From Membranipora membranacea (Eukaryota > Bryozoa > Gymnolaemata > Cheilostomatida > Membraniporidae): 64,000 nt of DNA. This document shows positions 9,340 to 21,779 of the stretch, in pieces. Where the stretch lies: NCBI GenBank assembly GCA_914767715.1, contig OU612065.1, positions 33,170,001 through 33,234,000 on the forward strand, in the 5' to 3' direction. The notes under the pieces are model-generated. The model saw only the letters and a list, made by a program, of their open reading frames with translations. It was not told the DNA's origin and did no database searches. Every line of letters begins with the position of its first letter. Position 1 is the stretch's first letter. The position numbers and the translations under genes are program-made.

Positions 9340-10085
9340 ATCAGGCTTCAAAGTTGCCAACAAAGTATTAATAGAAATCATTGGCAGAGCTTGACAAATT
9401 GAGGAAGTCTTCATTGTGTTTAAACAAATATCAGTCTGATCACAACTATGATATTAAGCAAGAATAATTCAGTTGGCCATAAATCTTAACCAGATGTCTT
9501 ACTCAGCTAGATTGCAATTACAAGCCTAAAGTCTCAAATCATGGATGCAAAATGCGAGCAACTTGGCACCGACAATGGCGGCCACCCTTGAGGCACCTTT
9601 ACATCTCTTTCTTGAACTGAGACAGAACCTGCAATTTTAACCCACATGTTGTAGAAAATTATGAAATTGGATGTATCTTATTTGAATAACTGTATATTTG
9701 TAAACCCCATTGCAAAGAGTTGAGCAGTAATGGTTAGATTTATGCAGAAAACTATGTCATGCAAAAGCGTGATGGGAATCTATTAACAACTGCATAGGAA
9801 AAGGTAACCATTTGTTGTGAAGATACTCCTCAGCACAACAATTAAGTCTCTCACTGTATATACGCTCAAACATTCATGTATGAGGTATGTTGTGCCCTTG
9901 CGAGGTTTAATATATATGTTTCCAATGTCGGAACCGAGGAGGCAAGTATTGCTCTAAATAGTAACATACAGCAATGTGGAAAAAGCGACAAAAAAACTTG
10001 AAAATGTGGTGTTTATAATATTTTAATAAGATTTGAGCATTTTTTTGTTGTTTTGTTAATGACTGTTGAGCCTTTTAATTCAGTT
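9340..10085. other. Non-coding spacer
   Basis: No coding signal. It passes into the second copy of the peptide-gene upstream flank from about 10.02 kb. Confidence 0.4.
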
Positions 10086-10441
10086 TTATTAAGACGAAGA
10101 TGACAACCTTCCAACATGACTTTATATCCTGTTTCATTACCGACTACAGAATAACATAACCAGCAATTATTGGTTTCCTAAATTACTTCCATAAAACAGA
10201 GCATATGATATGACGATATTTTGCATATCCTTTTAATCTGTATTTTTAGCATGAGGCAATGTAAACTTGTTATCCGGCTTGTCAGTATTTTTTTGGTTCA
10301 CAAAAACTACAGTAGAAATAATTGCGGCATTTTTGGTCCACAATACACATATCAATCATAACAATCAGTAACAATAAAAACGGCAGGCAATTTTTTCCAC
10401 AAAAACAGGAAACTTGTATTTATTTTAACATTTATTACCTA

Positions 10442-11290
10442 ATATAGAATGCTTCCAGTTGGTTTGGCAATTAAAAGGAAAAATGTAAAATGTTTCATAC
10501 ATAAAGAAGCTTCATCTAACAGCAATCACTCAGTTTTCCACACTCATATCAATCTTCAGAATTCAAAGCTAGCTGATCATTATACTTTGGTCCCATTTTG
10601 GATTTATTTTGGCACAACATTCCACTACATGTGTACCCAATTGTATTTCATGATTCCCTATCTAACATGTGAAAACAAAATTCAAATGAAAATAAGCACA
10701 TGTTATTAGATATATGATAAAAGAGTTAGTCAGCATATATTAGATGTCTCGTCTCCTCTTTCTTTCCAGCTGTAACACAGACTGAAGCTTGAGTCGTTTC
10801 GGCAGTTGTCAAAGGTGCAGTGAAAAGTGGAGCTGCAGGATTCGCTGCTGATCAAGCTGTAAAGGGACTCGATAAGTTTTTTGGATAACTCAGTTTACAA
10901 AAACAGGTAACAACTACAATTTTAACAATAATAAATTGACATTATTGACGGCTTTTAGACTTCACAATACATACACCTGATTATAATGATATGATATGAT
11001 GCACAGATAAAGGACAGGTTAAACGGTTTTGAAGCCATTTAATCTATAAATCAGATAAGCTCTATCTAATGACCTGTAGCATTTATCTTAGGCTACATTA
11101 GCAAACAATTGATTTTAGTTATCTCATTTTTCAGGGCACAATGCCATATTCAAGCCACAATGAGAGGACTTTTACTCAACAATAAGTATCATCACATGTC
11201 TTTTTGTCTTAAACATTTTGTTGTACTAGACCTGAAATGGTTGTTTTTTCCAAATAGAATATTGGCTTCTGTTGATGAAATTTTCCTTTT
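10442..11290 (+). pseudogene. Dead duplicate of the secreted peptide gene
   Basis: A copy of the 6.3-7.3 kb gene. The promoter region, the 5' UTR exon (to about 10574) and the mature-peptide exon (10770-10887, with acceptor) are retained. The segment holding the signal-peptide exon has been deleted: sequence jumps from the end of the UTR exon into the following intron. The first residue of the predicted mature peptide is a stop (GGA to TGA at 10790-10792). The rest of the exon is about 90 percent identical and still open, ending KFFG-stop. The TATA box is altered. Two independent lesions make it non-functional as a secreted peptide. Confidence 0.8.
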
Positions 11291-11299
11291 GTTTCAAAC

Positions 11300-12100
11300 T
11301 AACTATGTGCTGTTTTGTGTGTCTGTAACTGGGTTCACCTATTATATACATTGATATGAATATAACTGTATATAATGATCATGAGAGAAGTTCGTGAAAT
11401 CTTGTAATATTGGTCCCCTTTCGCCACATATACATTTTCCGTCTTCGGTTACTTTTAATACTAAAGTGACTCAGAGCTCATGGCAACAGAAAAAGTAAAT
11501 ATTTTACAATGAGTTATAATATACCCTGACACTTAGAAGTTTTCGTACCACAATGACTGTGAATCAATTATTTTTTTCCTGGGACAGAGAGAGTCTTGTT
11601 TTGTATCGTTTCATGTTATCGGACAGATTTTGCAATTTCTCTAAAGTGCTTGTTGTCTGAATGATCTATTTTTGGGAATGTAAGGGAAAGAGAAGATTTA
11701 CGAATACTGTCTGAAATTACAATCATGTATATAACCAGCATTCCCCCCCCCCCCCCCTAGCGATATTGGCATGGTCGATTGTACCAAGCCACCTTTCTCA
11801 TGCTCATAAATATAGGTATTGTCAAACAAGCATTTCAAATCATCTACTCTTTGGTTCAAATGTTATGGTGGTGAAAGTATTCTAACTTAATGCCTAAGAT
11901 ACAATGCTGCAGTGCTAACGACATGGACTAGTGGTCACTGCCACCATTTTTACCACAGACCTAGAATAATGTGTTTCCCCGGCTTGCTTTGCAGAGTTGC
12001 TTCCCTTCTACTGGTGACCAGTGTAATAGGAGGGGGTACATATCCGAGTCAACGCTTATAATACCCCTAGTTGGAGCAGGAGTACATCAATAACATAGAT
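11300..12100. other. Non-coding stretch with a C-homopolymer
   Basis: A run of about 15 C occurs near 11743-11757. No gene is seen. From about 12.1 kb the sequence is shared with the 3' flank of the carboxypeptidase gene (34.4-34.75 kb). Confidence 0.4.
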
Positions 12101-15100
12101 CAGGACACTGCAATCGATCATAGTTGTATAGCTTGTTGTTATGTATTTCTCACTCGCTTTGTGCTCACCCATTGTGCCAGAAATGCGGTTTATGGGAAAA
12201 TTTCAATTCATATTTCACAAAGTTTCAAATGTTTTTGTTCCTAAGACGCTTAAATTCTGTTGCATTACCAGTCAATATTCTAGACATTATCTATATACAT
12301 AAAGAAAAGCCATGCTTATGCTATGTTAACTGCGCCTACACTCATTTATTTCATACTTTTATATACATCATATATTTATAATCAAACAATAGTTACAAAG
12401 TTGATAAACTGCATGAAAAATGAGACTGGTTTCAACAAGTTTTCAATTTTAATCATCATCAACCTCGTTAGGTTGATCGGTCTTGAGTTAGCTTGTCAAA
12501 CATTCAAAGAAAATTGGTCAAAACAGCAAGATATATTGGTAAACACCGATGATCAATTATATAGTGAAAATGTGTTGTTTAATCCATTCAAAACTTTAGT
12601 TTGTATGTGAAAGGGAATTTTCTTGTTTATACCACCATATTTCATGGTCTGTAACATTGATGTGTGGTTTTGATCAAGTTCAGGGAGTTTAATGTGAGCA
12701 ATGATATTTTTGTATCAATCATGTTTACATGTTTATTTTTTTAGCACAGAACAAGATGTTGTTGTTATCCCGTCCTTCTCCGCCCTCCTCTACATCTCCC
12801 TCTCCTATTTCGACTACAAGAGAATAATGATGAAAATAATAACAAAAAAATTATATTTGTAGCGTTTTAAAAAACAATGTTATGGTGCCCCTATACTGTT
12901 AACAATCCAAGAACTTGATTTTTTAAGTACCATCACTATCACATACCAGAGAAGGGCACACTGTCAGTAGGGGATGGTTCGCATATGAATAACTAACAGA
13001 AGATTTACCTGGTTGGTTGGTGGTTGTGGTTGAACTACAGCTCCCGGTCTCAATAAGCTTCCCATTAGCTTCCAGATAAGTGTGATATGCTTTCAAACCT
13101 GATATTGCATCAATTATAGACATAGCAGCATGTGCAACGAATAGAACGATAAGCTCTCATTGCTAGAGCAGAGGTATGGTTTTTTTAAATACAAGCCTAA
13201 AAACTGAGAGCAAAATGGCGAAGACTAGCCCCTAAGGCACCCACTATTTCGCTGCCAATTCTTCGGAATGTCTTTGAGTGACTATACCACATGGTCATAT
13301 ATGCACATGCTTGTTCAGTGAATAAAGTGGATAAAAATTTTTGTTAAATCCTTCCAATTTTTATAAATCACAATAGTATAAAATGAGGCGGGGTAGAAAC
13401 ACACCCACAGGTCCGAAAAAAAATGAGAGGCATAAAAAAAAGAGGTAGTGAGTTGGAAACCCTCATAGCGATGGTATTTGGTTTTCTGGGAGGACAAAGC
13501 CAAACTGTCCTTCGTCCCTAAGTGTGTAGCTGTATGGACAGCCAGCCCCACCCTGTCTCACAGGGGAATAAAACCAGTGATCTGATCCACCAACAGCCAC
13601 ACCTACCAAACATTCCAGTCATAAGAAGTTTTGTATGATAAATGACTGTTGATACAACATCAATCTTGAACAGTTGCATGGTTAGAAGGATGTTTTGGCA
13701 GCGGTAAAATAACTTTATTTGCAAAATTGTTGTATTCTCCTCTTAGGTAAAATAATCTTTTTACATACTGGGGTCAGGTCCTGACTGGCCGACGAAGTAC
13801 GTTTTATTATTAACTATTAACAGCCTTCAGTCCATCATTATACGCATCTCCTGCTTTCTCGTTATCCGAAAAGTTTGATGCTCTTTTCCTTGTATATCTG
13901 GAACAATATAATTTTCACGTTGCTTGAACTCTCAACCATTTACTATCACATTTTTAGTGCCTTGTGGACAGTTCTAGAAATAACTTTCAAATGTCTGTTA
14001 CTGCTGTTGTGACATAATGATGCATATAATGAGTTACCTTCCCTTATAGGTGGCAATCTTTCCTCTATCAAGAATTAATGCCAAGTAGAGCGTTGATTTT
14101 TTTACCATGCAAATCTGACATAATAGCCATCCAGCCGCTAACCAAATATGTGCTTGATCACAGCAAGATAAGAGATTTTTCGGAGATTGCGCTTATTTGA
14201 AAGGCCCTTCATATTCAGGGTGAGCAAAAATATTCTTTAGTGCCATTACATTTTTGGGTTTGGAACCATTTTGGATGTAAATGTTCCTGTATCCATTGGT
14301 TTAATGGGCTTGTATGTGTCTTAAAGGAATTGGAGTTGGGTTGTCAGGCCTGTTCTTACCAATCTTTACCAGCTGTTGATGGCAAATTGCTGGGCCTTAA
14401 TCTCAAGGGAAGGGATGTTTAGGATGATCTCTAAAGCTAAGGTAGGGGTAGTTCTATAGGCTCCTGTTGCAGACATTACTGCTGATCTATTCATTATGGA
14501 TACTTCAGTTATGTGGTTTGTTTTGGTGACTATTATAAGAAGATTGCATAAAGAGTGGGATGTTTGTGGTCCTGGTGTTGAAAGCTTTGCAATGATATTT
14601 GAAACAATAAATCATATCGATGGTGCCACAAGACCTTACAACAACAAAAAATTACGGTTGAGACATGAAAGAAAAAAAGAGGAGGCAACATAGTTGTCTA
14701 GTGATAATATGTGAACAATTTGGAATTCTAAATACTCGGTCAGTCATCAATAACCTCCTTTGGGAAACTTGAATTTGAACAGATAACAACAGTGTACTCT
14801 CAATATTATAGATGGTTGCATGTTAGTGAATAGTCATTAAATTGTTAAACATGATGATGTGCAAATACTACAACACTATAAAGGTTTACATTAACGGTGG
14901 CCGTGAATAATATATGTTTTGGGGTTAAATTTTTTTGTCATGAAAACAACATTATAATATAATTTATTTCACGCCATTTGGCACTTTTTCAGTACAGGTA
15001 CATTACCAATGTTGTGATGTATGTATGTATGTACCTTTATTGTTTCACGTCTGAATAATAAAACTTTTCAGCGGTACTGTCTAAAAAACTGTGAAAAATA

Positions 15101-16800
15101 TGAGCTCTTATCAAATAAACCAAAAAGTCATAAAAAAGTGGTCAAACAATCATTGCTCCTTTGTTTGAGGTGCCTTCTCAAAATTTCCACATGGCTAAAC
15201 ATGTAATGTATATATGGCACCGTTTGTGTTAACAAATTTGATTTATAGGCATATATTTTACTGGCATTCAATAATCAATTATAAATCATTCAAACATAGT
15301 TTTTTCTGATTATCTTTTTCTTCATCGAAGTTTGTTTTCCCTTTTCTTTCTCGACAGCTGATTTGTTTTAAAAATTCTCATCAAATGAAAGTGATGCCAA
15401 TAAAGTTAAAAAACCTATTAACTTTCCTGTAACAAGCAAACAAAACATTTTTGCTGGAGCCAATTTACCTGCATGGTTGATTTCATAGCAATGAAATAAC
15501 CAAAGGTCAAAGCAGATAATAAAATAACTACCTTAAATACGTGCTGTTAGATATCACTTTGATGCCGTGTTCATTCAGCACTTTGGTAACATCCTCAAGA
15601 ACTGTAGCATCCATGAATATATCAGCATGGCTGTTTGGCCCCGAGCACATAAATCAATCTGGCATAAATATTTAGAATGTGTGGAGTTCATGGTTCATGG
15701 TTCTAAACACAGTAAATAAGCACTGGTAAGCTACATGTAACAAGCTGTAAATAAATCGCTGTCACAGAAATAATGTTGTCTTCTTTGTTACCCATGCCTG
15801 AGGTGTGCTCTTCATATAACCCCAGCTTGCCCACCCCTATTTTGTACAGTATAAATTTACTACTGTAAGCATAATCTCAATTCCCCAAAAGGGGCCTAGC
15901 AGAAAAATTCACCTTAAAAAATTCATGCATAGATAAGGAAATGTTATATCAAACTGTACGTACCATGCTCCCATATTTGCCTGATAGGTCTTGGATGTGT
16001 CCAGAAAGATCCGTAGTTGTAAGTTTATACTTGACAAGCACAGCCCTGTTGACACAGATGATAACATAAGTTTGTACCAGTGTGATTCATATATACAGAG
16101 GAGACACAATAGTCTGGATTCGCTCAGCAGTCGCGATAAAATCTGCTCAAATCACTATGTATGTATGATCCTGCAGTAGCCAGTTGCTCAGAGCAATACA
16201 TCCTTTCATGACTAGCCAAGTTATGTCACCACATTTTGTTTGGGAAAATACACCTACATAAACAAAAGAAAGAGACAAGGCTAGTTATGACAACTTACGA
16301 TCAGAGATCAATACCCTGATGATCAGAAGATACTTAGCATAAAGCAGCAGTCAACACTCCGACACAAACATAGATCCACATTCCCATTATTAGAGAGGTT
16401 TTTCTCTGTACAATTCTAAACCAGTCCATCATCTGTGGGTGCCGCAAAGAAAATGATGACATGTATCCCAATGGTTTCATCTTATAGCCAATGATCTGGG
16501 TCAATAACCTCCTATGACGTGAGTGTTTGGTGAGATCATACACCCCCAGACCTCAGCACATACGAGGTGCAATCAAATAATAGGGTAAGAAAGCTTAAAA
16601 AGGAGTCATTGTCTGTTTGGGGTTTCGTAATTCAGAAATAATTAGATGATAAAGATATGTCACATCATTATTACCATAGATAAGCAGTCACAATTACAAT
16701 GTGACGAAATAGCTGTTCAACCTAATCTTTTGCAAAATTCAAAGTTGCATTCATATCTCGAGCTGGCCCTACCACTTTGCAAAGAGCTCAATATATTGAA
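12100..16800 (-). repeat. Segmental duplicate of the carboxypeptidase locus
   Basis: Flanks and introns as well as exons are shared in the same orientation with 34.4-41.8 kb. Examples are the 3' flank (12.46-12.65 versus 34.57-34.76), the intron near 14.25-14.35 versus 36.11-36.18, and the 5' flank (16.59-16.8 versus 41.58-41.8). The interval equivalent to about 36.3-40.2 kb is missing, replaced by unrelated sequence near 14.5-15.5 kb. The A/T-rich frames at 12124-12610 fall in this duplicated 3' flank and are not genes. Confidence 0.75.
12923..16387 (-). pseudogene. Carboxypeptidase A/B pseudogene
   Basis: A decayed duplicate of the 34.8-41.4 kb gene. Recognisable pieces are exon 1 (16299-16387), exon 2 (about 15964-16050), exon 3 (about 15533-15655), exon 10 (about 13773-13900), exon 11 (about 13463-13600) and the last exon (about 12923-13135). 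Exons 4-9, holding the propeptide cleavage site and all zinc ligands, are gone. Lesions: TAA in the signal peptide (16334-16336) and a second stop before the exon-1 donor; a 1-base deletion in exon 3; an in-frame stop in exon 10; a six-base deletion in exon 11 that removes Ile-Glu, including the catalytic Glu; loss of the last acceptor AG. It cannot make an active enzyme. Confidence 0.85.
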
Positions 16801-17250
16801 AACCCAAAGCCAGGGCCCTTAAGGCATGATATTCCCGATATGCTGTGAATTATGATGATTTATTTCACCAGAAGAGATAAAGATTACAAAAAATGTACAG
16901 AAAAGGTTTACTTTACCTTTGAGTTTTATTTTCGAGCTTGATTTTCATGCATACTCTAATTTAAATGATGTTTTAATCCATTTTACATTCAAACTGCTAT
17001 TGAATGGTTTTTACGGCCGGCTTCAGCTGGCTAGAGGAATGATTAAATGAGGGGGGAAATTATTAATGATGAGGGAATGGTTCAATGGCAATTCCAGGTA
17101 GCTTTGAGAAATACTTCAGGTTGAAAATGATTAAAGGATAATTAGTGCGTCCAATAGACCGGCGATGAAAATGGTTCCAACTGTATTTCTAACCTTGTAT
17201 TCTACTGTGAAATTTTGATGTGTTTTCTTCTGCATATTATGACATCACAA
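16800..17250. other. Non-coding spacer
   Basis: AT-rich sequence between the carboxypeptidase duplicate and the repeat-ended element. Nothing recognisable. Confidence 0.35.
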
Positions 17251-17280
17251 TTATGAAAGGACCTATGAAGCAACGAATCC

Positions 17281-17640
17281 GCCCCATTTTCCCAATGTCA
17301 GTTTCCCACCAAGCCATTTTCCCACCCCCCGTTTTCCCACTCTGCTGTTTTCCCACCTGGACATTTTCCCACCGAGCCATTATGCCACCTGGTTTATTTC
17401 CCACTGTGCCATTTTCCCACCTGGATGTTTTCCCACCAATCTAGTTTCCCACCTGGATGTTTTCCCACCAATCCATTTTTCCACCTAGACATTTGCTCAA
17501 CAAGCCATTTTCTCACCAGGCCATTTTCCCACCAAATAATTTTCCCAACAGGACAATTTCCCACCAAACAATTTTCCCAACAGGACAATTTACCACAGTG
17601 CTGTTTTCTCACCACAAAAAAATTTTCACCGCTCAGCTCA
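17281..17640 (+). repeat. CCCACC minisatellite, left arm
   Basis: About 20 degenerate units of about 16-17 bases with core TTTTCCCACC alternating with CTGGATG, AATCCA and similar tails. The overlapping reading frames here (73-112 residues) are products of the array and not genes. Confidence 0.8.
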
Positions 17641-19718
17641 GTTTTCCCTCTGTTGCCTTTCTTTCAGGCTAAGCAGTTCACATTTCACAAATGCGTTAAC
17701 AATGTTCCCATCCAGCCAACACTGGAGAAAGTAATTTTGGAAATGGAGATGTTGATTGGTTGATTTTATTAGTAGCAGGTTGATTTTGATTGGAGTTTTT
17801 TGTTTCACAAGTTAGTCCAAGTGGTTGATTTCGTCAAAATTGCCTCCTTGTTATAAACTATGTTTTTGACAAAACAAATTAGTCTTGTCTATGCCAATAC
17901 TCAAAAGTTTTGAGTCATTTATTGCCCGGGCTGAAGAAATCGGCTATATCGCTCTTCAAATTAAGCTTACATCCTATGTTATCCGCCATATGGCTTTCGT
18001 TAAAGATTGTTTTACTGGTCTACATACAAGCTTTTATCAATCAATCACGAAACAATGTAAAGAAAATTCTCACTATGTGTATTCACGCACATGATCCTTT
18101 CCGAGATGACAATAAAAACTATCCAAGTTACAACAATTATTTGCTTTGATCAGGGACCCTTCCTGCTTTTACCAGGGAGGGTGAGATCTTCCACCCTCCC
18201 TGCATTTACCGTATCAACAGTTTGAAACATTAGAGTTATTTCCACTTGTACAAAGAAGGGGCAACTACCTGCAGTACTAAATGCAATTGGTGATCACCAA
18301 AAGCGTGAACAATTGAACATATATGATTGCATTGAAGAATTTATGCTGTTAAATAAGGGTTGCCATTTGAAGCAGACAAGGCATAGATGATACTTGGTTA
18401 ATTATACTTGTAAACCAAAGACTGAGCTTTTGTAAGAATATCTATACACAGCTTGTTGTGGTGCAATTTGGTTGTATGCTCTGTCTACATTATCTGATAC
18501 TGTTAAGATTATGGCATCACGACATGCTGTAATGCACACTATTTATTTGTTTCATGTTAAAGGTTTTTAATCAGCGAAATTTCTATTGAACACACAAATA
18601 TAATATAAAAATACGACTAACAAAGTTATGGATTGAGTAAAAACGTAAAAATGTATATTAAAACGTCAACCTGTGCCCCTTCATTGCAAGTTCAAAGGGA
18701 TCTAAGGCAAGTATAAATACCATAAATGTGATAATATTCAAAACATTTCATAGACAATTTAAAGCCTTTCATGTAAACCCTCACTCCAAGACTTGGAGGG
18801 GTTCTAGTATTGTATATCGAAACTGTCTGAAAACCAAAACCTGTCACCGTGTGACAAGGCTAGTGTCGTTCAACTTCAGGTATGTTTTGTATTAAGTTTT
18901 TAAGGTTGACAAACTTAAGAAATACAGAGCTTAAATTTAATTAACTTGAAAAATTCCATTTGCAAAGTCTGGTCATTATAGCACTGCTTTTTGCATCCAG
19001 CTATTATAAAATAGTAAAAGGAAACCCAATGTTCTAACAGGGGACAAATCCTCCTGAAACAATTACAGACCTGAATTACTATTTTATATTTTATTTCTCT
19101 AGCATTTACCACTAAAATATTCAACCATATAATGTAGAGGAAATTATTGGCATGTGTTATCATTGACAGTGCCCTTAGGCTATCGTAATCATATTTACAC
19201 CAGCGAGTTATATTTGTTAAAATTGTGAACTTAGACCAATATTGAAATAGGACTTCCCCTATCAAGGAATATCAAGTGAATTTAAAGGAATTATGTTAGT
19301 TATAACAAATTAGAAGCGTCCAAAACTTGCCATGACACAAAGGTGAAATATTGTAGAGGGATAATTAATGCATTTTGTCTTCTTTTTGTACAATAAAAAA
19401 CAATGCCGTGATCTATTTCTAATAAAATTGTTCCAAATGCGCACAGTGCTCCCTGTTTTCCGGGTGCCCTTGTGCACTTTGCCAGGTCGCCAGGTCCTTG
19501 TTGGTGATTTAATGCAGAAAAGTATTAAGTCTTCTCTTCAGAAGACTAAAGCGATTTGATTGAAAACCAATAATTTTAACAATTTCATCCAGTCCCCCAA
19601 CAAGAATTGGCGAAACAAAAATACTTATTTAAGATCAAATTCTTGTTAAAAATACAAATCGACAAATCAGGACATGCACCCTAGAATTTGATGATATCAT
19701 ATGCTGGTGTGTGCAAAG

Positions 19719-20785
19719 GATTGGAATGAACGTCCGCTCGAAGGAAAGCTGACGGGATTGAAATTAGCTGGAATGAACATAGACTGGTATGAAAGTCGAA
19801 AATCCTGGAATGAGCGTAGAAAGTGCTTAATTGTATGTCGACTACATTAGTATATAGAATCAACACAAGAGCAACTCCCCAAAATAATTGTGTAAATTAA
19901 TGATGATAATTCACAAAGGCACTCACATCCGTTTATGAAGATGGTTACTAAATTTCTGATGGCTAGATGGAATCAAGCAGGAATTTGGTGCAAAAACTGA
20001 TATGGTAATGAAATGCGGAAAGAGAAACAGTGACCCTTTGTATATTTCATCAGCAAAACAATGGTCAACCATTAAAGAAATCAAGATCAACTAATGAATC
20101 CTAGTAGTTTCCACCTTGGTTCACTGTTATCTGGGAACATCCATTTTTTGTAATGGTAATTGTGACAGTGCACATTGTTTTCCCTGCACGCTGTCTACCA
20201 GTCGTCATTTATCCAAATAATAACACGTATCACCGATGTGGTACAGTTATCATATCCGTTATGTCTGTGACAAGAACATAACGACGTGTTTTAATCTACT
20301 ACCTATGTACATTGTATGGACACATACCAAAATCATGTTGCAATTCAATCGATGACGTCATATCGACTGCTAGTATTTTAAATCGAGTTTGCAAAAACCT
20401 TTGTCTTAAAATGTACACAACAGACTATACACCCCTATTCACTATAGGATGCTACAGGAATGGTAGAATAGAAACATAATAAATAAATACAAATAGAACC
20501 AAATGTGCATCACATGTTGTTTGGCATGGCAATTTAAACCAAAACCTTGATTATGACAGGCATTGTTATAGTCATAGTTCATAAGATGTATGCTGTTTTT
20601 TTATATCACAATTATTTTGCGGAGTTGCTCTCCTGTTGACTCTTTATACCAACTAATGCAGTCGGCGTTCAATCCAGCACTTTCTAAATTCATTCTAGGA
20701 TTTTCGACTTTCATACCAGACTACGTTCAATCCAGTTAGTTCAATCCCGTCGGCGTTTGTTCCAGCCGATGTTGATTCCAAGATT
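19719..20785. repeat. Nested inverted repeat, about 170-base arms
   Basis: 19719-19892 and 20608-20785 are inverted copies at roughly 80-85 percent identity, separated by about 715 bases. Shared strings include CTGGTATGAAAGTCGAAAAT and GAGCAACTCC. The arms themselves contain degenerate repeats of about 20-30 bases (GGAATGAACGTAG, GGATTGAACG). The loop shows no coding signal. Confidence 0.7.
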
Positions 20786-21111
20786 CTGTGTGCATCTTCT
20801 GTTTACAAACAAGCGCCCCCATAAACCTGACAACAGTTCCTTAGGTGAACACAACTATGTGTTATTACAAGGAAGCGTACAAGAGCAAAGTTGTGAAAAA
20901 TCATGAGAAAACTGTTCAAGTCATTTTCATAACCTTTAACAGCATTTTTAACACCAACGGTCATAGACTTTGGGATTCTAGAACAAAACTTTTATGGCGT
21001 GACTCTAACACTACTTCCAGTTGATATTTTTAATGCCTGAAAAAGAGCAGAAGGAAAAGAAACAGAAAATAGAGAGAAGCTACCAGCGTTCATTTAAAAA
21101 ATAGCAATAGT

Positions 21112-21380
21112 GGGAAAATGGCGAGTGGGAAACATCCGGGTGGGAAAATGGATTGGTGGGAAAACGTCCAGGTGGGAAAACATCTTGGTGAGAAGATATC
21201 ATTGTGGGAAAAAAGATTAGTGGGAGAACATCCCAGTGAGGAAATGGATCAGTGAGAAATCTTCCTGGTGAGAAACTGATATGTGGGAAAATGTTCTGGT
21301 TGGAAAATGGCTCGGTGGGAAAATGGCTTGGTGGGATTAAAGGGAGGTGGGAAAATGGCTTGGTGGGAAAAAGACATTTG
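21112..21380 (-). repeat. GGTGGGAAAA minisatellite, right arm
   Basis: About 16 degenerate units complementary to the 17.28-17.64 kb array. A few further decayed units of the same family occur at 25765-25850. Confidence 0.8.
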
Positions 21381-21580
21381 GAAAATGTCCGGATACCGAA
21401 GCAACCCCAAATGGGAATCGATTGGGGGTTGGTTGGGGGTTGATTTTTGGATTTGTTTTAGAGGTGCTTGATAACTACAATACCCTATTGCCTTTCAAGG
21501 ACAATTCTGTAGCTTATAGACTTCCAGATTGTCCTTTGTAAGATCAAATTGATGGGCAAATGCAAAATGGATGTAAAAAT

Positions 21581-21740
21581 ATGCCATGTCATATTCTGAT
21601 TTCATGGAAGTGATAAGGAAATCTATCAATGATTAAAGTGTCGGTGAAATGCAAAAAAAAAAACACAAAATTATGCCATATCAGATTCTGATTTCATGGA
21701 AGTGATAAAAGGAAATCCATTGATTATGTTGTGGTATTAT
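21581..21740. repeat. 92-bp tandem duplication related to the peptide-gene flank repeat
   Basis: Two copies of a 92-base unit begin at ATGCC (21581 and 21673). Shared strings include TTCTGATTTCATGGAAGTGAT. The same sequence family appears inverted at 5890-5990 and near 10.17-10.24 kb, so it is a dispersed repeat. Confidence 0.55.
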
Positions 21741-21779
21741 TTGTCAGGGTTTGTAAAGACCTTTCAGATTAAAACAGAT

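Larger units (their letters stand above)
17255..21412. mobile_element. Candidate 4.15 kb foldback element with repeat-built inverted ends
   Basis: The left end (17255-17680) and right end (21030-21412) are inverted copies of each other. Both are dominated by tandem units of about 16 bases (TTTTCCCACCTGGATG on the left, its complement GGTGGGAAAAYRTCCA on the right). Homology extends beyond the arrays at both margins: the outer margin GACATTTGGAAAATG...CGGAT and an inner TTTTCCYTCTGY...TTTCAGGC segment match. The interior has no long ORF and contains a second, nested inverted repeat. No target-site duplication was found. It could be a non-autonomous foldback element or a rearranged satellite; element status is inferred from symmetry only. 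Confidence 0.5.

Noticed and set aside
8955-9414. Three overlapping reading frames (101-141 residues) on both strands
   Set aside because: They are produced by the 14-base tRNA T-arm array, which is open in several frames. The repeated peptides have no independent support.
12124-12610. Two small plus-strand frames
   Set aside because: They lie in the duplicated 3' flank of the carboxypeptidase locus. The equivalent at 34.5 kb is not open, so they are chance frames.
17220-17763. A spaced repeat array resembling CRISPR
   Set aside because: Units are short, degenerate and contiguous with no unique spacers, no cas genes are present, and the genome is eukaryotic. It is a minisatellite.
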